The notes under the pieces: generated by a model
What the model was told of the DNA's origin: nothing
The model's input: the letters and a program-made list of their open reading frames with translations, nothing else
Database searches by the model: none
Position numbers and translations under genes: made by a program
From: Streptomyces sp. NBC_00539
GTDB taxonomy: Bacteria > Actinomycetota > Actinomycetes > Streptomycetales > Streptomycetaceae
NCBI RefSeq assembly: GCF_036346105.1
Contig: NZ_CP107811.1
Coordinates: forward strand, 7,004,337 to 7,068,336
Length of the DNA stretch: 64,000 nucleotides
Reading direction: 5' to 3'
In this document: piece by piece, positions 55,133-63,238 of the stretch
Layout: the number at the start of each line of letters is the position of its first letter
Numbering within the stretch: the first letter of the stretch is position 1

Positions 55133-55360
55133 GTGGAGACAGCAGAGCTGGAGAGCTAGGTCCATGAGCTGGAGAAGGCCTTGGCTGTGGCGGAGGCCAC
55201 CCAGTCCGGCGCGCAGGCCGCGCAGGCAGGCACGCAGGCCGGTATGACCTCGATTTCTCCGCGGCTCACGCCGGAACCTGGGCCGTCATGGGTGCCGGGA
55301 GCGTCGCCCTGGTGGTGGGTCTGTTCCTGGGCATGGCTATCAGCAGGCAGAACGCCTGAG
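55133..55360 (+). pseudogene. Small membrane protein gene, broken
   Basis: GTG 55133 (GAGG upstream) opens ETAELES, then TAG stops it. The frame continues HELEKALAVAEATQSGAQAA. A one-base shift near 55248 leads to DLDFSAAHAGTWAVMGAGSV and ALVVGLFLGMAISRQNA. The intact version would be a short protein with a charged helix and one C-terminal membrane helix. No family is recognised. Confidence 0.35.
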
Positions 55361-55394
55361 TAGGGCACGGCAGCTGCTGATCCTGCCGACCACG

Positions 55395-55424
55395 GTCTCC
55401 CGCAGGGCGCAGCCTGCGGGAGAC
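55395..55424. terminator. Very stable 12-bp hairpin
   Basis: GTCTCCCGCAGG and CCTGCGGGAGAC with a six-base loop lie 35 bases after the end of the broken membrane gene. Strong enough to be its terminator. Confidence 0.6.
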
Positions 55425-55434
55425 GGTGCTGTAT

Positions 55435-55505
55435 GGGAAGGCTGCGGTCGTGCTGGCCGGCGACGCGGAGGGGGAGGACCGAGTCTCCGGCTGGTCCAGT
55501 GGTGG
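55435..55505 (+). pseudogene. Remnant related to the gene at 37954
   Basis: The stretch LAGDAEGEDRVSGWSS repeats, with changes, LADDAEGEDELSGWST of the frameshifted gene at 37954-38426. Only about 25 codons are recognisable. Confidence 0.3.
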
Positions 55506-55707
55506 AATCCGTTGCACCGGAATTGACCCGCCGGTATGTCGGCGCCACCACGGCAGCCGATCCCGCCGACGGCGCCCGGTGAGCATTCAGGCGGCCTGGT
55601 GTCACGGGACCAGGAGCGGCTGACTCCGGGAGTCCCGGTGGCTCGGTCGCGCGCCGTATGGTCGGCGTCCCTGCCCTTGCTCCGTTCGAGGGCGACTGCC
55701 TCTCCTC

Positions 55708-55743
55708 CGAACAGATGCACATGTACGAACAGATGCACATGTA
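55708..55743. repeat. Two tandem 18-bp repeats
   Basis: CGAACAGATGCACATGTA occurs twice in direct succession, about 107 bases before the GcvH-like gene. Each copy contains the palindrome ACATGT. It may be a duplication or a pair of operator sites. Confidence 0.65.
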
Positions 55744-55849
55744 CGACTGTGGACACCACTTTGTCCGTTAGTTTGAGGAAATTCGGCGCGAGCTGGGTGA
55801 TCTCGGGCATGCTGGGTCCGCTGATCATTTACGACCCTGTGGAGCGAGC

Positions 55850-56233
55850 ATGTCGTATGTTCCTGCCGGCCTTCGGTTCGCCAAGTCGCATGAGTGGGCG
55901 CGTTTGGAGTCGGACGGCACGGTGACGGTCGGGCTCAGTGACCATGCCCAAGAGATGCTTGGCGGCATGGTGTACGTGGAGCTGGCAGAGGTCGGCCAGG
56001 TCTTGGCGGCCGGCGCTGGTGCGTGTGTCGTCGAGACGGTGCAGGCCGCGTCGGACATCTACGCGCCGGTCGGTGGTGAGGTGATCGCCGTGAACGACGA
56101 GTTGACCGGAAGCCCGGAGCGCCTTAACAAGGAGCCCTACGCATCCTGGCTCTTCAAGCTCAAGCCGTCTGACAAGTCCGAGCTTGACAAGCTCATGGAC
56201 GCGGCCGGATACAAGGCAGCCATCGACGAGTGA
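55850..56233 (+). CDS. gcvH: GcvH-like protein lacking the lipoyl lysine
   Basis: A 127-aa homologue of the glycine cleavage H protein, of full normal length. The fold is well kept (GLRFAKSHEWARLESDGTVT, VGLSDHAQEMLGGMVYVELA, ELTGSPERLNKEPYASWLFK). In GcvH the swinging lipoyl arm is on a Lys in ES(V)KA. Here the segment is VVETVQAASDIYAPVGGEV and the codon is CAG (Gln, about residue 65), so lipoylation and the shuttle function between GcvP, GcvT and Lpd should be impossible. No gcvT, gcvP or lipoate ligase gene is nearby. It is either a decaying paralogue or a protein with another role. The start ATG is at the conserved SYVPAGLRF; an upstream site is weak (TGTGGAGCGAGC). Confidence 0.88.
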   Translation: MSYVPAGLRFAKSHEWARLESDGTVTVGLSDHAQEMLGGMVYVELAEVGQVLAAGAGACVVETVQAASDIYAPVGGEVIAVNDELTGSPERLNKEPYASWLFKLKPSDKSELDKLMDAAGYKAAIDE

Positions 56234-56725
56234 TCTGCACGGCTGCCAAGCCTTGGGCGGGGTCGGTTGTCACTCGGATGGACGGGGCACCTATCCACAA
56301 ACATCTTGGAAAAGGTCCTCATCCACATCCCCCGGCTCCGTCCGAGCAGCGCCCCGGCTTGGACGGTTCTCTCCGCACCTGTGTCTCGGCCTTCGTCTGC
56401 TCAAAGCTCACGGGCAGTGAGGCTTTCTGAGCCCGCCCGAGGCCGCTGACACGGGAGTCCGCAGTTGTAACTACGAGCGCGACGCCATGTGCCGGGTCAT
56501 CACCGGTCGTGAGGCATCGCAGCCGACCGCCCGCAGCCGGGCGGGGCGCGTCCCGGTGGAGGTGGCTCCACGGAGCCGCTGGTGGGGGATCAGGTTCTGA
56601 CTGGCGGTCGTCTGTCGGCCGTCACTGACCTGCGCTACCGGCCACGGCGTCACCTGCACCGTGATCTTGGACAATGGCCGCGTCACCGTCGCGCACTCGC
56701 CGGGCTGGTGAGCGGCTGGCGGCCG
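56234..56725. other. Region with one decayed fragment
   Basis: No complete gene is seen. The plus strand has a broken frame (NYERDAMCRVITGREASQPT; CTVILDNGRVTVAHSPGW, stop near 56711), suggesting the end of a lost gene just left of the transposon-like repeats. Confidence 0.25.
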
Positions 56726-56898
56726 TGTTGGCTCATTGAATCTGCGCAGAGAACGGGGTGGGAGAGCTTCTGATCTGCGGGTTTCTAGCTCGGCTGTCGT
56801 TGGTCAGTGAATCTGCGCAGTAGGCACGTTTCTGACCTGGGGATGTGCAGGTTGACTGAGCGAGTTGGGGGCTGTGCTGGCTCACTGAATCTGCTCAG
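56726..56898 (+). repeat. Three spaced repeats at the cargo-side end of the Tn7-like element
   Basis: Copies at 56726-56749, 56795-56820 and 56873-56898 share TGT...TTGGCTCACTGAATCTGC-type sequence ending GCAG or TCAG. Each is followed 20-40 bases later by TCTGAYCTGSGG-like sequence. The spacing is about 70-78 bases. A weaker fourth copy (TTGGTTGCTGCGCAG) lies near 56964. Spaced sites of this type in Tn7 are TnsB binding sites, so this is probably the left end, with TGTTGGCTC at 56726 as its possible tip. Confidence 0.6.
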
Positions 56899-57066
56899 AG
56901 TCTGGGCATGATAGCTGTCTGACCTGCGGTGTTTCTGGGACCGGGCCTGGTTGCGCAGGTCATTTGGTTGCTGCGCAGTTTCACTGGTCCTTGGTATGTG
57001 GCCAGGGGGTGTCGCTGCGCTTGGGTGGGGCCTGGGGTGAGTTGCGTCGGTTCTCAGTGAAACCAG

Positions 57067-57873
57067 GTGTGTCTCGTCCGTTCCCTGACGTGGATCGTCA
57101 GGCACGATGGCGCCTCGGGAGAAGCGTCGAAGGTGGCAGCTGTGGGGTCTCGTCGATTCTGGTTGCGGGTGGGCGTCGTCGCCCTGTTGCTGGCTGCAGT
57201 TGCTGTAGCCGTCGCTGTACCTGGTGTGGGCAAGTGGATCGTGGCTGCAGTCCTCGCGGGTCTCGCCTCAGCTCTCGGCGGGATCGTGGCTCGTGGCGCC
57301 GATAAGGCCATCATGCGTGGTCGAGATGCCGTACTGGTCCCTACACCGCAAGCTCCGCTCACTGTGCGGACTGAACAGGAGATGATCCTTGTAGGACATG
57401 TTGGCCCTCTTCCCGAGGATCTGACAGCGGTGCGTTCCCTGGACTTGGTGAGCATCCACGAGTGTGTCGTGCGCGTGTTTGTCGAAGCTGCCGTTGATCG
57501 TGCTGTGATCCTCACCAAGCTCGACGTGCAGGTGCAGTCACGTTGCACCCCGCCCCCGATCGGCTACGTGTTCCGGCTGAAGGATGAACTGAACGATTCC
57601 TATTTCGAGATTCCAAAGGAGCGTACCTTCGAGGTGGATCTCGGCGGTCCAACGCCTGTGGTGAGGCCGGCCGAGGGTGTGCCGGACTTCCCGTACGGGG
57701 TCTCGCATCTGGAACCCGAGCGTTTCATCCTGAGGGCTTCTGCCAGTACGCCAGGAGATTTCAGTTGGCGCGTCGGTGTCCATTGGATTTGCAAGGGCGA
57801 GTCAGGGGTCGTCGTCGCTGAGCAGGAAGGACAGCCCTTCCGACTGGTGAGCCTTGGGCCGTCCGAACTGTGA
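57067..57873 (+). CDS. Membrane protein, cargo of the Tn7-like element
   Basis: A protein of up to 268 aa, family not recognised. After a short basic N-terminus come two adjacent membrane segments (WLRVGVVALLLAAVAVAVAV and WIVAAVLAGLASALGGIVA). A soluble domain of about 190 residues follows, predicted beta-rich (PLTVRTEQEMILVGHVGPLP, YFEIPKERTFEVDLGGPTPV, RFILRASASTPGDFSWRVGV). The start may be GTG 57067 or GTG 57133, which has GGGAG upstream. It lies between the repeats and tniQ and is transcribed towards tniQ, so it is the only cargo gene of the compact element. A defence or targeting role is possible but not shown. Confidence 0.7.
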   Translation: MCLVRSLTWIVRHDGASGEASKVAAVGSRRFWLRVGVVALLLAAVAVAVAVPGVGKWIVAAVLAGLASALGGIVARGADKAIMRGRDAVLVPTPQAPLTVRTEQEMILVGHVGPLPEDLTAVRSLDLVSIHECVVRVFVEAAVDRAVILTKLDVQVQSRCTPPPIGYVFRLKDELNDSYFEIPKERTFEVDLGGPTPVVRPAEGVPDFPYGVSHLEPERFILRASASTPGDFSWRVGVHWICKGESGVVVAEQEGQPFRLVSLGPSEL

Positions 57874-57935
57874 TCGATAGCCATCTGGCCTTGGTGGGTG
57901 GCCTGGGGTGGGCTCGGTGTGGCGGTTTCTGGGCG

Positions 57936-59009
57936 TCATCTGGCTCGTTGTCTGCGGCTGGTGGTCTGGGGTGGGGGTGGTTGGTAGCCGAGTTGCGTGA
58001 GTTCGATGGTGTCTGGTCGGTGGCCGGGGGTGGGCTTGGTGTGGTGGCGGTAGGCGGTGGGGTGGTCGGGGTGGCGTGGGGTGTGCCGGATGAAGTGGGA
58101 GAGGTCTTCGGGGTAGTAGGTGGGGTCTTGGAGCCACCGGCGGTTCAGACTCCGGGCGACGACTTCGTGGAAGGGGTGGGGTTGGCCGGGCCGGGTGCGG
58201 TGGTAGCGGGCTGAGGGCCGCCGGACGAGGAGCCCGGCCAGGGTGATGGTTTCGGGGTAGGTGATCGCTTCGCGGGCCAGGACTTCCCACATGGAGGTGT
58301 CCTTCCCGTTGCCGATGAGTCGGGCGCGGGCGGGCCAGATTCGTTCGGCCTTGGGGGCGTGGCGGCGCCAGTGTTCGGTGAGCCCGGCTGCCTGGGTGAT
58401 GGCCTCGTCGGCGTCTGGTCCCCAGCGGCGTACCAGCCGCAGGTGGGCGTGGTGTGCGAGGACGATCTCGGGAGTCTTGTGCAGGAGGACGTGGGTGTGG
58501 GGGACGGTCATGTCCTGAAGGGTGTGGGGGCCCAGTGCCCAGGTGCGGTGCCGGCCGCACACGAGGTGCTGGTGGGGGAGGTAGCGCAGGACGGGGCGGG
58601 TTTGCCCGGTGCGGGCGATGGTGCAGTGAGGGCATCCGGTGACGGCCGGCAGGTCGGAGGGGCGCATGGTGCCGCCTGGACGTGTCGCGGTGGCGGGACC
58701 GCGGTCCTGGTGTCCTTGCCAGCAGGGCAGGGCGTGAGCGAGGTGAGCCTCGGGGATGCCGGTGTACTGGCTGACGCGAGTGCGTGCGCTGGCGTTGAGG
58801 TAAAGCTCGGTGGGCGCGTGAGGGCCGTGGATCCGTTGGCGGTCTGGGGAGATCTTGGGGCGGCGTATGCGCAGCCCGTCGAGGAGCTCGGTCGTGGTGA
58901 GGCGGTGCGCCCTGGCGAGGCGTTCGAGGAATGAGGCGTTGGTTTCGAAGGCCAGGGGCCTGATGGGGAACAGCGCCTGGTGGGACAGGTCCGGCAGCGC
59001 TCGGGGCAT
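57936..59009 (-). CDS. tniQ: TniQ-family target-selection protein
   Basis: A 357-aa TniQ/TnsD-type protein. The N-terminus LFPIRPLAFETNASFLERLA resembles the conserved opening of TniQ. A zinc-binding core follows at about residues 130-165 (CPHCTIARTGQT then HLVCGRHRTW). The C-terminal part is basic and HTH-like. TniQ proteins choose the insertion site and recruit the AAA+ regulator. It starts one base after the tniB stop and is the last gene of the tnsA-tniA-tniB-tniQ operon. Length and order match compact actinobacterial Tn7-like elements. Confidence 0.85.
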   Translation of the reverse strand: MPRALPDLSHQALFPIRPLAFETNASFLERLARAHRLTTTELLDGLRIRRPKISPDRQRIHGPHAPTELYLNASARTRVSQYTGIPEAHLAHALPCWQGHQDRGPATATRPGGTMRPSDLPAVTGCPHCTIARTGQTRPVLRYLPHQHLVCGRHRTWALGPHTLQDMTVPHTHVLLHKTPEIVLAHHAHLRLVRRWGPDADEAITQAAGLTEHWRRHAPKAERIWPARARLIGNGKDTSMWEVLAREAITYPETITLAGLLVRRPSARYHRTRPGQPHPFHEVVARSLNRRWLQDPTYYPEDLSHFIRHTPRHPDHPTAYRHHTKPTPGHRPDTIELTQLGYQPPPPQTTSRRQRAR

Positions 59010-59010
59010 G

Positions 59011-60009
59011 TCAGCGCCGCCTTTGGGTGCCGGGGGTGTGTTCGGCGAGTTCGTCGAGGTCGATGTCGTTGAGGAGCTGCTTGGTGATCTTCTCGGTGCC
59101 GTCGAGGATGGCGGCGATCGCTGCTTCCCGTACGAGGGCGGACAAGCTTCCGATGCGGCCGCCGGTGCGGTGGTGGAGATAGGGGGCGTGCCGGACCAGT
59201 GCGCCCTTGTGGTGGGCTTCCAGTCGCAGCGCCTGGTCCATGCCCTGGATCAGTCCTTCCCAGGCTGTGCGCTGGGCGGGGCTGCCGTGTGGCAGGGGAG
59301 GGTTGCGGACGGTCTTGAAGCGGCCGGCGATCTGGGTGCCGCGGACTCCGGTCAGCAGGGGTGAGGCGTCGAGGGCGACGCCCGCGTAGACGAACGTCGC
59401 GGGGATGCGTTCGCTGAGGTGTTTCATCTGGTCGGAGGTCTCGGCGCCGTTGCGGGTCCGGGTGTTGAGGAGGTGGACGTCGTCGACCAGGACGAGCCGG
59501 GTGCCGAGCTGGTGCAGGGTGGCGCAGACGATGTCGGTGATGCGGGCCTGGTTCATGCTTGTGGTGATGGGCAGGTCGAGGAATCGGGCCAGTTCGGATA
59601 CGAGCATCTTCGGGGTCGCGGCCGGTGGGACGGACAGGAACACCACTGGCAGGCGCTCGTCGAGGCCGCCGTGGCGGGCGCGGTCGGCGAGGTGGAAGGA
59701 CCGGCCGAGCTGCTGCAGGGTGGTGGTCTTTCCGGTGGTCGGTGGCCCGGAGATCAGCAGCCCTCGCCGGGCGGTGCCGTTGTGCCGCCGGTTGAGGATC
59801 ATCAGCCGGCGCAGGGTGAGGGAGATCTTGGCCATGATGGGGGTGGACAGGATTACGAATCGGGAGTGGTAGTCCAGGCGTTCCTCGGCGTTCCAGGGGC
59901 CGGTCCCGGGCAGACATGGTGGTTCGGTGTCGACGAACCGTGTCCACTCGCGCCAGGTACTTGGTGACGCGTACGGATCGTCGTGCGTCTCTTGGTCGGC
60001 GTCCGTCAC
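59011..60009 (-). CDS. tniB: TniB/TnsC-like AAA+ ATPase
   Basis: A 332-aa transposition regulator. Walker A is GPPTTGKTTTLQQLG and Walker B is RLVLVDDVHLL, with sensor motifs in the following helix-strand (ERIPATFVYAGVAL). In Tn7-like systems this ATPase forms filaments on target DNA and links TniQ to the transposase. GTG 60009 overlaps the tniA stop (GTGA). The C-terminal region (EKITKQLLNDIDLDELAEHT) is short, as in TniB-type rather than full TnsC proteins. Confidence 0.9.
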   Translation of the reverse strand: MTDADQETHDDPYASPSTWREWTRFVDTEPPCLPGTGPWNAEERLDYHSRFVILSTPIMAKISLTLRRLMILNRRHNGTARRGLLISGPPTTGKTTTLQQLGRSFHLADRARHGGLDERLPVVFLSVPPAATPKMLVSELARFLDLPITTSMNQARITDIVCATLHQLGTRLVLVDDVHLLNTRTRNGAETSDQMKHLSERIPATFVYAGVALDASPLLTGVRGTQIAGRFKTVRNPPLPHGSPAQRTAWEGLIQGMDQALRLEAHHKGALVRHAPYLHHRTGGRIGSLSALVREAAIAAILDGTEKITKQLLNDIDLDELAEHTPGTQRRR

Positions 60010-62093
60010 CACTGCTGTGCCTCCTGGTGCGCGTCGAAGATGTTCCACGCCCTGGCCGATACCGCGGCGCCGGCGGCATCCGAGTCGGAGGTGATGCAGG
60101 TGTCCCCGTCCGCGGGCGGCAACTGCTCGGCGGCGCCGTTCGGCGGGTCCGTGTCCGCAGTCCGTCGCCGTGTGCGCGTGGCTCCTGTCCGCTGGCCCGG
60201 GACGCTGGCGATACCGGCGGCGCTCGAGCCCCCGGCGCCTGTGTGGGCGCGGCGCAGGAGTTCGTCCAGGCGGCGGGCGAGGTGTTCTTCGTGTTCGGCC
60301 CGGTCTGCGCGCCGTGCCACCACGCTGCGGATGTGCCGCCAGGTGGTGTCGGTGAACGGCTGCGATACCAACCCTCGGTGGATCCAGTCGGCCTGCGCCC
60401 AGCCGTCGGGGAGCCTGACCCAGCACCGCCACGGCTCGTAGGGGTTGTGGTGGACCTCCCATTTGCCGTCCGCGGCGGTGGAGGGGTGCCGGTGTCCGTT
60501 GAGTGCGGGGCCGTCGTAGGTGCGGTGTTCGAATCGGATGCCTTCGTCTGTGATCGCGCAGCGCCGGGATGGCAGCAGTTCGGTCCAGTCGGCGCCTGTC
60601 AGGGGGACGGGTACGTGTCCGGCGATGCCGGTGAGCGCGGCCCACATCTCGTTGGGGGTGAGGGTCAGGCGGGGCATGAGCGGGTGCCGTAGCCGCTCGT
60701 GGCGGCGTTCCTGCCATCCGCAGACGATCCACTCGTCCAGCAGGTCCTGCAGCTGGGGCAGGGTCCAGCACGCCTCGTCCTCCACGCTGCTGCCGCGCGC
60801 CGCGAGGTGGTTTCCGGTGTATCCGGCGACGTACTGCGCGAACAGCGTGCCGATCGCCCCGAAGCCGCGCTCCACATGCCCCTTGGCGTACCCGGACGCG
60901 GGCGGGCAGGGCTGGACCGAGATCCCCAGGTGCTCGGCGGCGGCGAGGAAGCAGCGGGAGACGAACACCTTGCCCTGGTCGATGACCACGGTTGAGGGCC
61001 GGATCACCGGCCTGGCCGCGGCCCCCTGCACGCGGGCGTCGATGGAGGCGAGCCGCGTGTAGGGGATGATGGAAGCGGCCATGGACAGGTACTCGGGCCA
61101 GTCGGGCCGCATCGACTGCGGCACCAGTGTCTGTGCCAGCAACACGGCCGCGTCCACTGCCTTGGTGCCTTTCGGGCGCAGAACGGCCGCGGTGATGCTG
61201 CGGGTTGCCACGTCCACCGCCATCGTCAGCTCCGGCCGCCGCGCCTGGCCGTCCTCGCACATGACCATCACGTCCAGCAGGGTGCTGTCCATCATCACCA
61301 GTTCCCCAGGCAGCGTCGCGACCGTCGGAGTGAACACCGGCACCGGCCGGGATGCCCGCCGCCGATGGCCGGCGGCTGTCAGCGCGAGCTGTTCCTGCTC
61401 GGCGACGGAGCGCACCAGCCGGTTGAACGTGGCCACCGGCGGCACCGCCACTGTTCCGGGCCCGTGGGCGTCTTCGAGTAACCATCCCACCTGGCGCCGC
61501 AGCCGGCTCAACGTCCCCGTCGAACGCCCCTGCTGCTCCTCCAGCGCCCGCTTGATCGCGGCCACCACCCGCGGATCGGCCCGCCCGAACGCGGACCGCT
61601 CCCGCGTCAGGCGACCGTCCACGAGACCCCACACCCCCTGCTCGCGGTAGCGGGCTCGCATCCGGCGCACGGTGGCCACGCTGACCTGCTCTCCGGCCGC
61701 GGTCAGCTCGGCGGCCTTGGTCGCCTCGCGCTCGGCAAGCCCGTACACGGCCGGGTCGTACCCGGGTCGAGACGGCCAGTCCCGGTGGGGCCCGATGTGC
61801 CCAGTCTCGACCTCCAGGATGTGCCGCTCCCAGGCCAGGGCCTTCTCCCGGACCGCGGGCTCAAGCCCGTCCAGCGGGCCGTGTACCGGAACACGCGACC
61901 GCCCGGGCCGGCGGGGTTCCAGGACGGCGAAGTCCTGCGCACCGAGTACTTGGGTGAGCAGCAGCACCTGCACTCTGGAGCCCTCCTCGGCGACCAGTCG
62001 GCAGCGCGGCCCGTCCAGACCGGCCAGGACGTGGACGCCACCGTCGAACCGGATCCGGTCCCCGACTTCCACGACGTCTACCGGACGTTTCAC
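60006..62093 (-). CDS. tniA: TniA/TnsB-like DDE transposase
   Basis: A 695-aa Mu-type transposase. An N-terminal HTH region (VATVRRMRARYREQGVWGLV) precedes the rve-type core with Asp in ELVMMDSTLLDVMVM, Asp in STVVIDQGKVFVSRCF and Glu in GYAKGHVERGFGAIG, giving a complete DDE triad. The C-terminal Mu-type beta-barrel has KWEVHHNPYEPWRCWVRLPD. A Ser/Thr/Gly-rich tail of about 70 residues follows and may contact the ATPase. GTG 62093 is preceded by GGAG and overlaps the tnsA-like stop (GTGA). This protein cuts and joins the 3' ends and binds the end repeats. Confidence 0.92.
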   Translation of the reverse strand: MKRPVDVVEVGDRIRFDGGVHVLAGLDGPRCRLVAEEGSRVQVLLLTQVLGAQDFAVLEPRRPGRSRVPVHGPLDGLEPAVREKALAWERHILEVETGHIGPHRDWPSRPGYDPAVYGLAEREATKAAELTAAGEQVSVATVRRMRARYREQGVWGLVDGRLTRERSAFGRADPRVVAAIKRALEEQQGRSTGTLSRLRRQVGWLLEDAHGPGTVAVPPVATFNRLVRSVAEQEQLALTAAGHRRRASRPVPVFTPTVATLPGELVMMDSTLLDVMVMCEDGQARRPELTMAVDVATRSITAAVLRPKGTKAVDAAVLLAQTLVPQSMRPDWPEYLSMAASIIPYTRLASIDARVQGAAARPVIRPSTVVIDQGKVFVSRCFLAAAEHLGISVQPCPPASGYAKGHVERGFGAIGTLFAQYVAGYTGNHLAARGSSVEDEACWTLPQLQDLLDEWIVCGWQERRHERLRHPLMPRLTLTPNEMWAALTGIAGHVPVPLTGADWTELLPSRRCAITDEGIRFEHRTYDGPALNGHRHPSTAADGKWEVHHNPYEPWRCWVRLPDGWAQADWIHRGLVSQPFTDTTWRHIRSVVARRADRAEHEEHLARRLDELLRRAHTGAGGSSAAGIASVPGQRTGATRTRRRTADTDPPNGAAEQLPPADGDTCITSDSDAAGAAVSARAWNIFDAHQEAQQW

Positions 62094-62830
62094 TGCTCCA
62101 GCTCCTTCCGCCGACCGGTTGGCACGGCGGTCACGGGGGTCTCCTCGCTCAGGGGGCGGTCCCAGGCCATGCTCAGCAGGTCGTTCCAGAGCCCGTGGTA
62201 GACGGCCGGCAGTGTGGCGATCGGGTCTCCGAGCCGGAGTGCACCCTCGCCCAACGTGGTGGGCTTGGCGAACGCTGCGCGCAGCCGGGAGGCGGGGATA
62301 GTCACCGAACACCGCGGATGCCGGTAGACCGACAGCCAGCGCGCATTGGCCAGAACGACCGGATCCGCGGTGTCCGCGAACAGGTGCTCCCAGCCCGCGT
62401 CCCGAGCACACGCCCCGACCACCCGCGCCCGGCCAACGAGCCGTGCGGACGGTCCGCCGCTCCCGGGGCAGTCCACAAGACGAATGCCCCCGTCAGCCAT
62501 GCTCACGGCCAGGTCAGGGGCGTGGGTGACGATCCGCCCCCGCTCCTCCCACACGAACTCCAGGGGACGGCTCACCATGCCCGCCACCTGCGGATTCTGA
62601 TCCAGCATCATGACCGCGTCCCGCATAGCCGCGCTCCCGTACCCCACCAGACGGCCGGTGGTCGCTGACCACCACCACCCCGGAGCCAACCGCCGCCCCC
62701 GCCGCAGCGGGAAACCACGCACCATCGCGCACTCCATGAGGCGCAGCTCCCCGATGGCTGCCCGCCACGGCCTCTGGAGCATGACCCCGTCCGGCCCGAC
62801 GAACCGCACGTCTACATGGCGCGGATGCAC
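62090..62830 (-). CDS. tnsA: TnsA-like endonuclease subunit, catalytic residues changed
   Basis: A 246-aa protein resembling the TnsA-like heteromeric transposase endonuclease of actinobacteria (GRLVGYGSAAMRDAVMMLDQ, VTHAPDLAVSMADGGIRLVD, DPVVLANARWLSVYRHPRC). TnsA is a PD-(D/E)xK nuclease needing a Glu, an Asp and a Gln/Lys. Here the usual YES is YGS (Glu to Gly), the Asp of APDL is kept, and the VDVK/R motif is VDCPG, so the Lys is missing. The protein may be unable to cut the 5' strands. GTG 62830 is preceded by GGAGGGGG. It is the first gene of the operon; an inverted repeat lies 65 bases upstream. Confidence 0.8.
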   Translation of the reverse strand: MHPRHVDVRFVGPDGVMLQRPWRAAIGELRLMECAMVRGFPLRRGRRLAPGWWWSATTGRLVGYGSAAMRDAVMMLDQNPQVAGMVSRPLEFVWEERGRIVTHAPDLAVSMADGGIRLVDCPGSGGPSARLVGRARVVGACARDAGWEHLFADTADPVVLANARWLSVYRHPRCSVTIPASRLRAAFAKPTTLGEGALRLGDPIATLPAVYHGLWNDLLSMAWDRPLSEETPVTAVPTGRRKELEQ

Positions 62831-62894
62831 CCCGCCCCCTCCACCGAACCCAGTGGCCCCCCGAAGGCAAGCCGCCCTTGCGCCCATTGAAGAA

Positions 62895-62933
62895 GGCTCG
62901 GTCAACCTGCGCAGTGCGCAGATATACCGAGCC
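62895..62933. promoter_or_regulatory. 39-bp dyad upstream of tnsA with end-repeat motif
   Basis: Arms GGCTCGGT-4nt-CTGCGCA and TGCGCAG-4nt-ACCGAGCC are perfect complements around one central base; only the inner four bases differ (CAAC, ATAT). Each arm matches the cargo-side repeats (GGCTCATTGAATCTGCGCA). It is probably a pair of TniA/TnsB binding sites at the right end and may also control the tnsA promoter. Confidence 0.65.
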
Positions 62934-62936
62934 ACA

Positions 62937-63238
62937 CGATGTTGTGAAGCACCCTCTGACCAGCCCGAACACACCCCTTAACTCTGCTATTGCCCCCTGG
63001 CCTGCAGGAACCCAAGCCGACGACCCGAGCGCAGGGCCCCAGACCAGTCCCGAATCCCAGATGAGTTCCGCTGCACAACAGGCGGCCTGTGCAGGCCGGT
63101 TGGTCAGTGGCGCCATGGCCCCTGGCTGGCGACCCCACTCTGCGAGCTGGGCCTCAGCGCGACATACCCCCTAGGCCAGTTTCAATCTGGGAATCAGAAT
63201 GAATCACACCTGCGGGGTGGGGCTGGCATGATCGGGTT
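62937..63238. other. Gap right of the Tn7-like element
   Basis: No gene is seen. The segment includes CCTGTGCAGG at 63086-63095 and GGTTGGTCAGTGG near 63098, which weakly recalls one cargo-side repeat. The true right tip and a target duplication could not be fixed here. Confidence 0.3.

Noticed and set aside
55708-55743. Start of a CRISPR array
   Set aside because: Only two units, directly adjacent with no spacers, and no cas genes in the window.
59011-61632. One 873-codon minus-strand frame spanning tniB and part of tniA
   Set aside because: Only the part left of 60009 encodes real protein (TniB). The upstream part is the wrong frame of tniA.
56726-62936. Confirmed transposon tips with a 5-bp duplication
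   Set aside because: The bases next to 56726 (GGCCG) and 62936 (CGATG) do not match, so the exact ends remain unproven.
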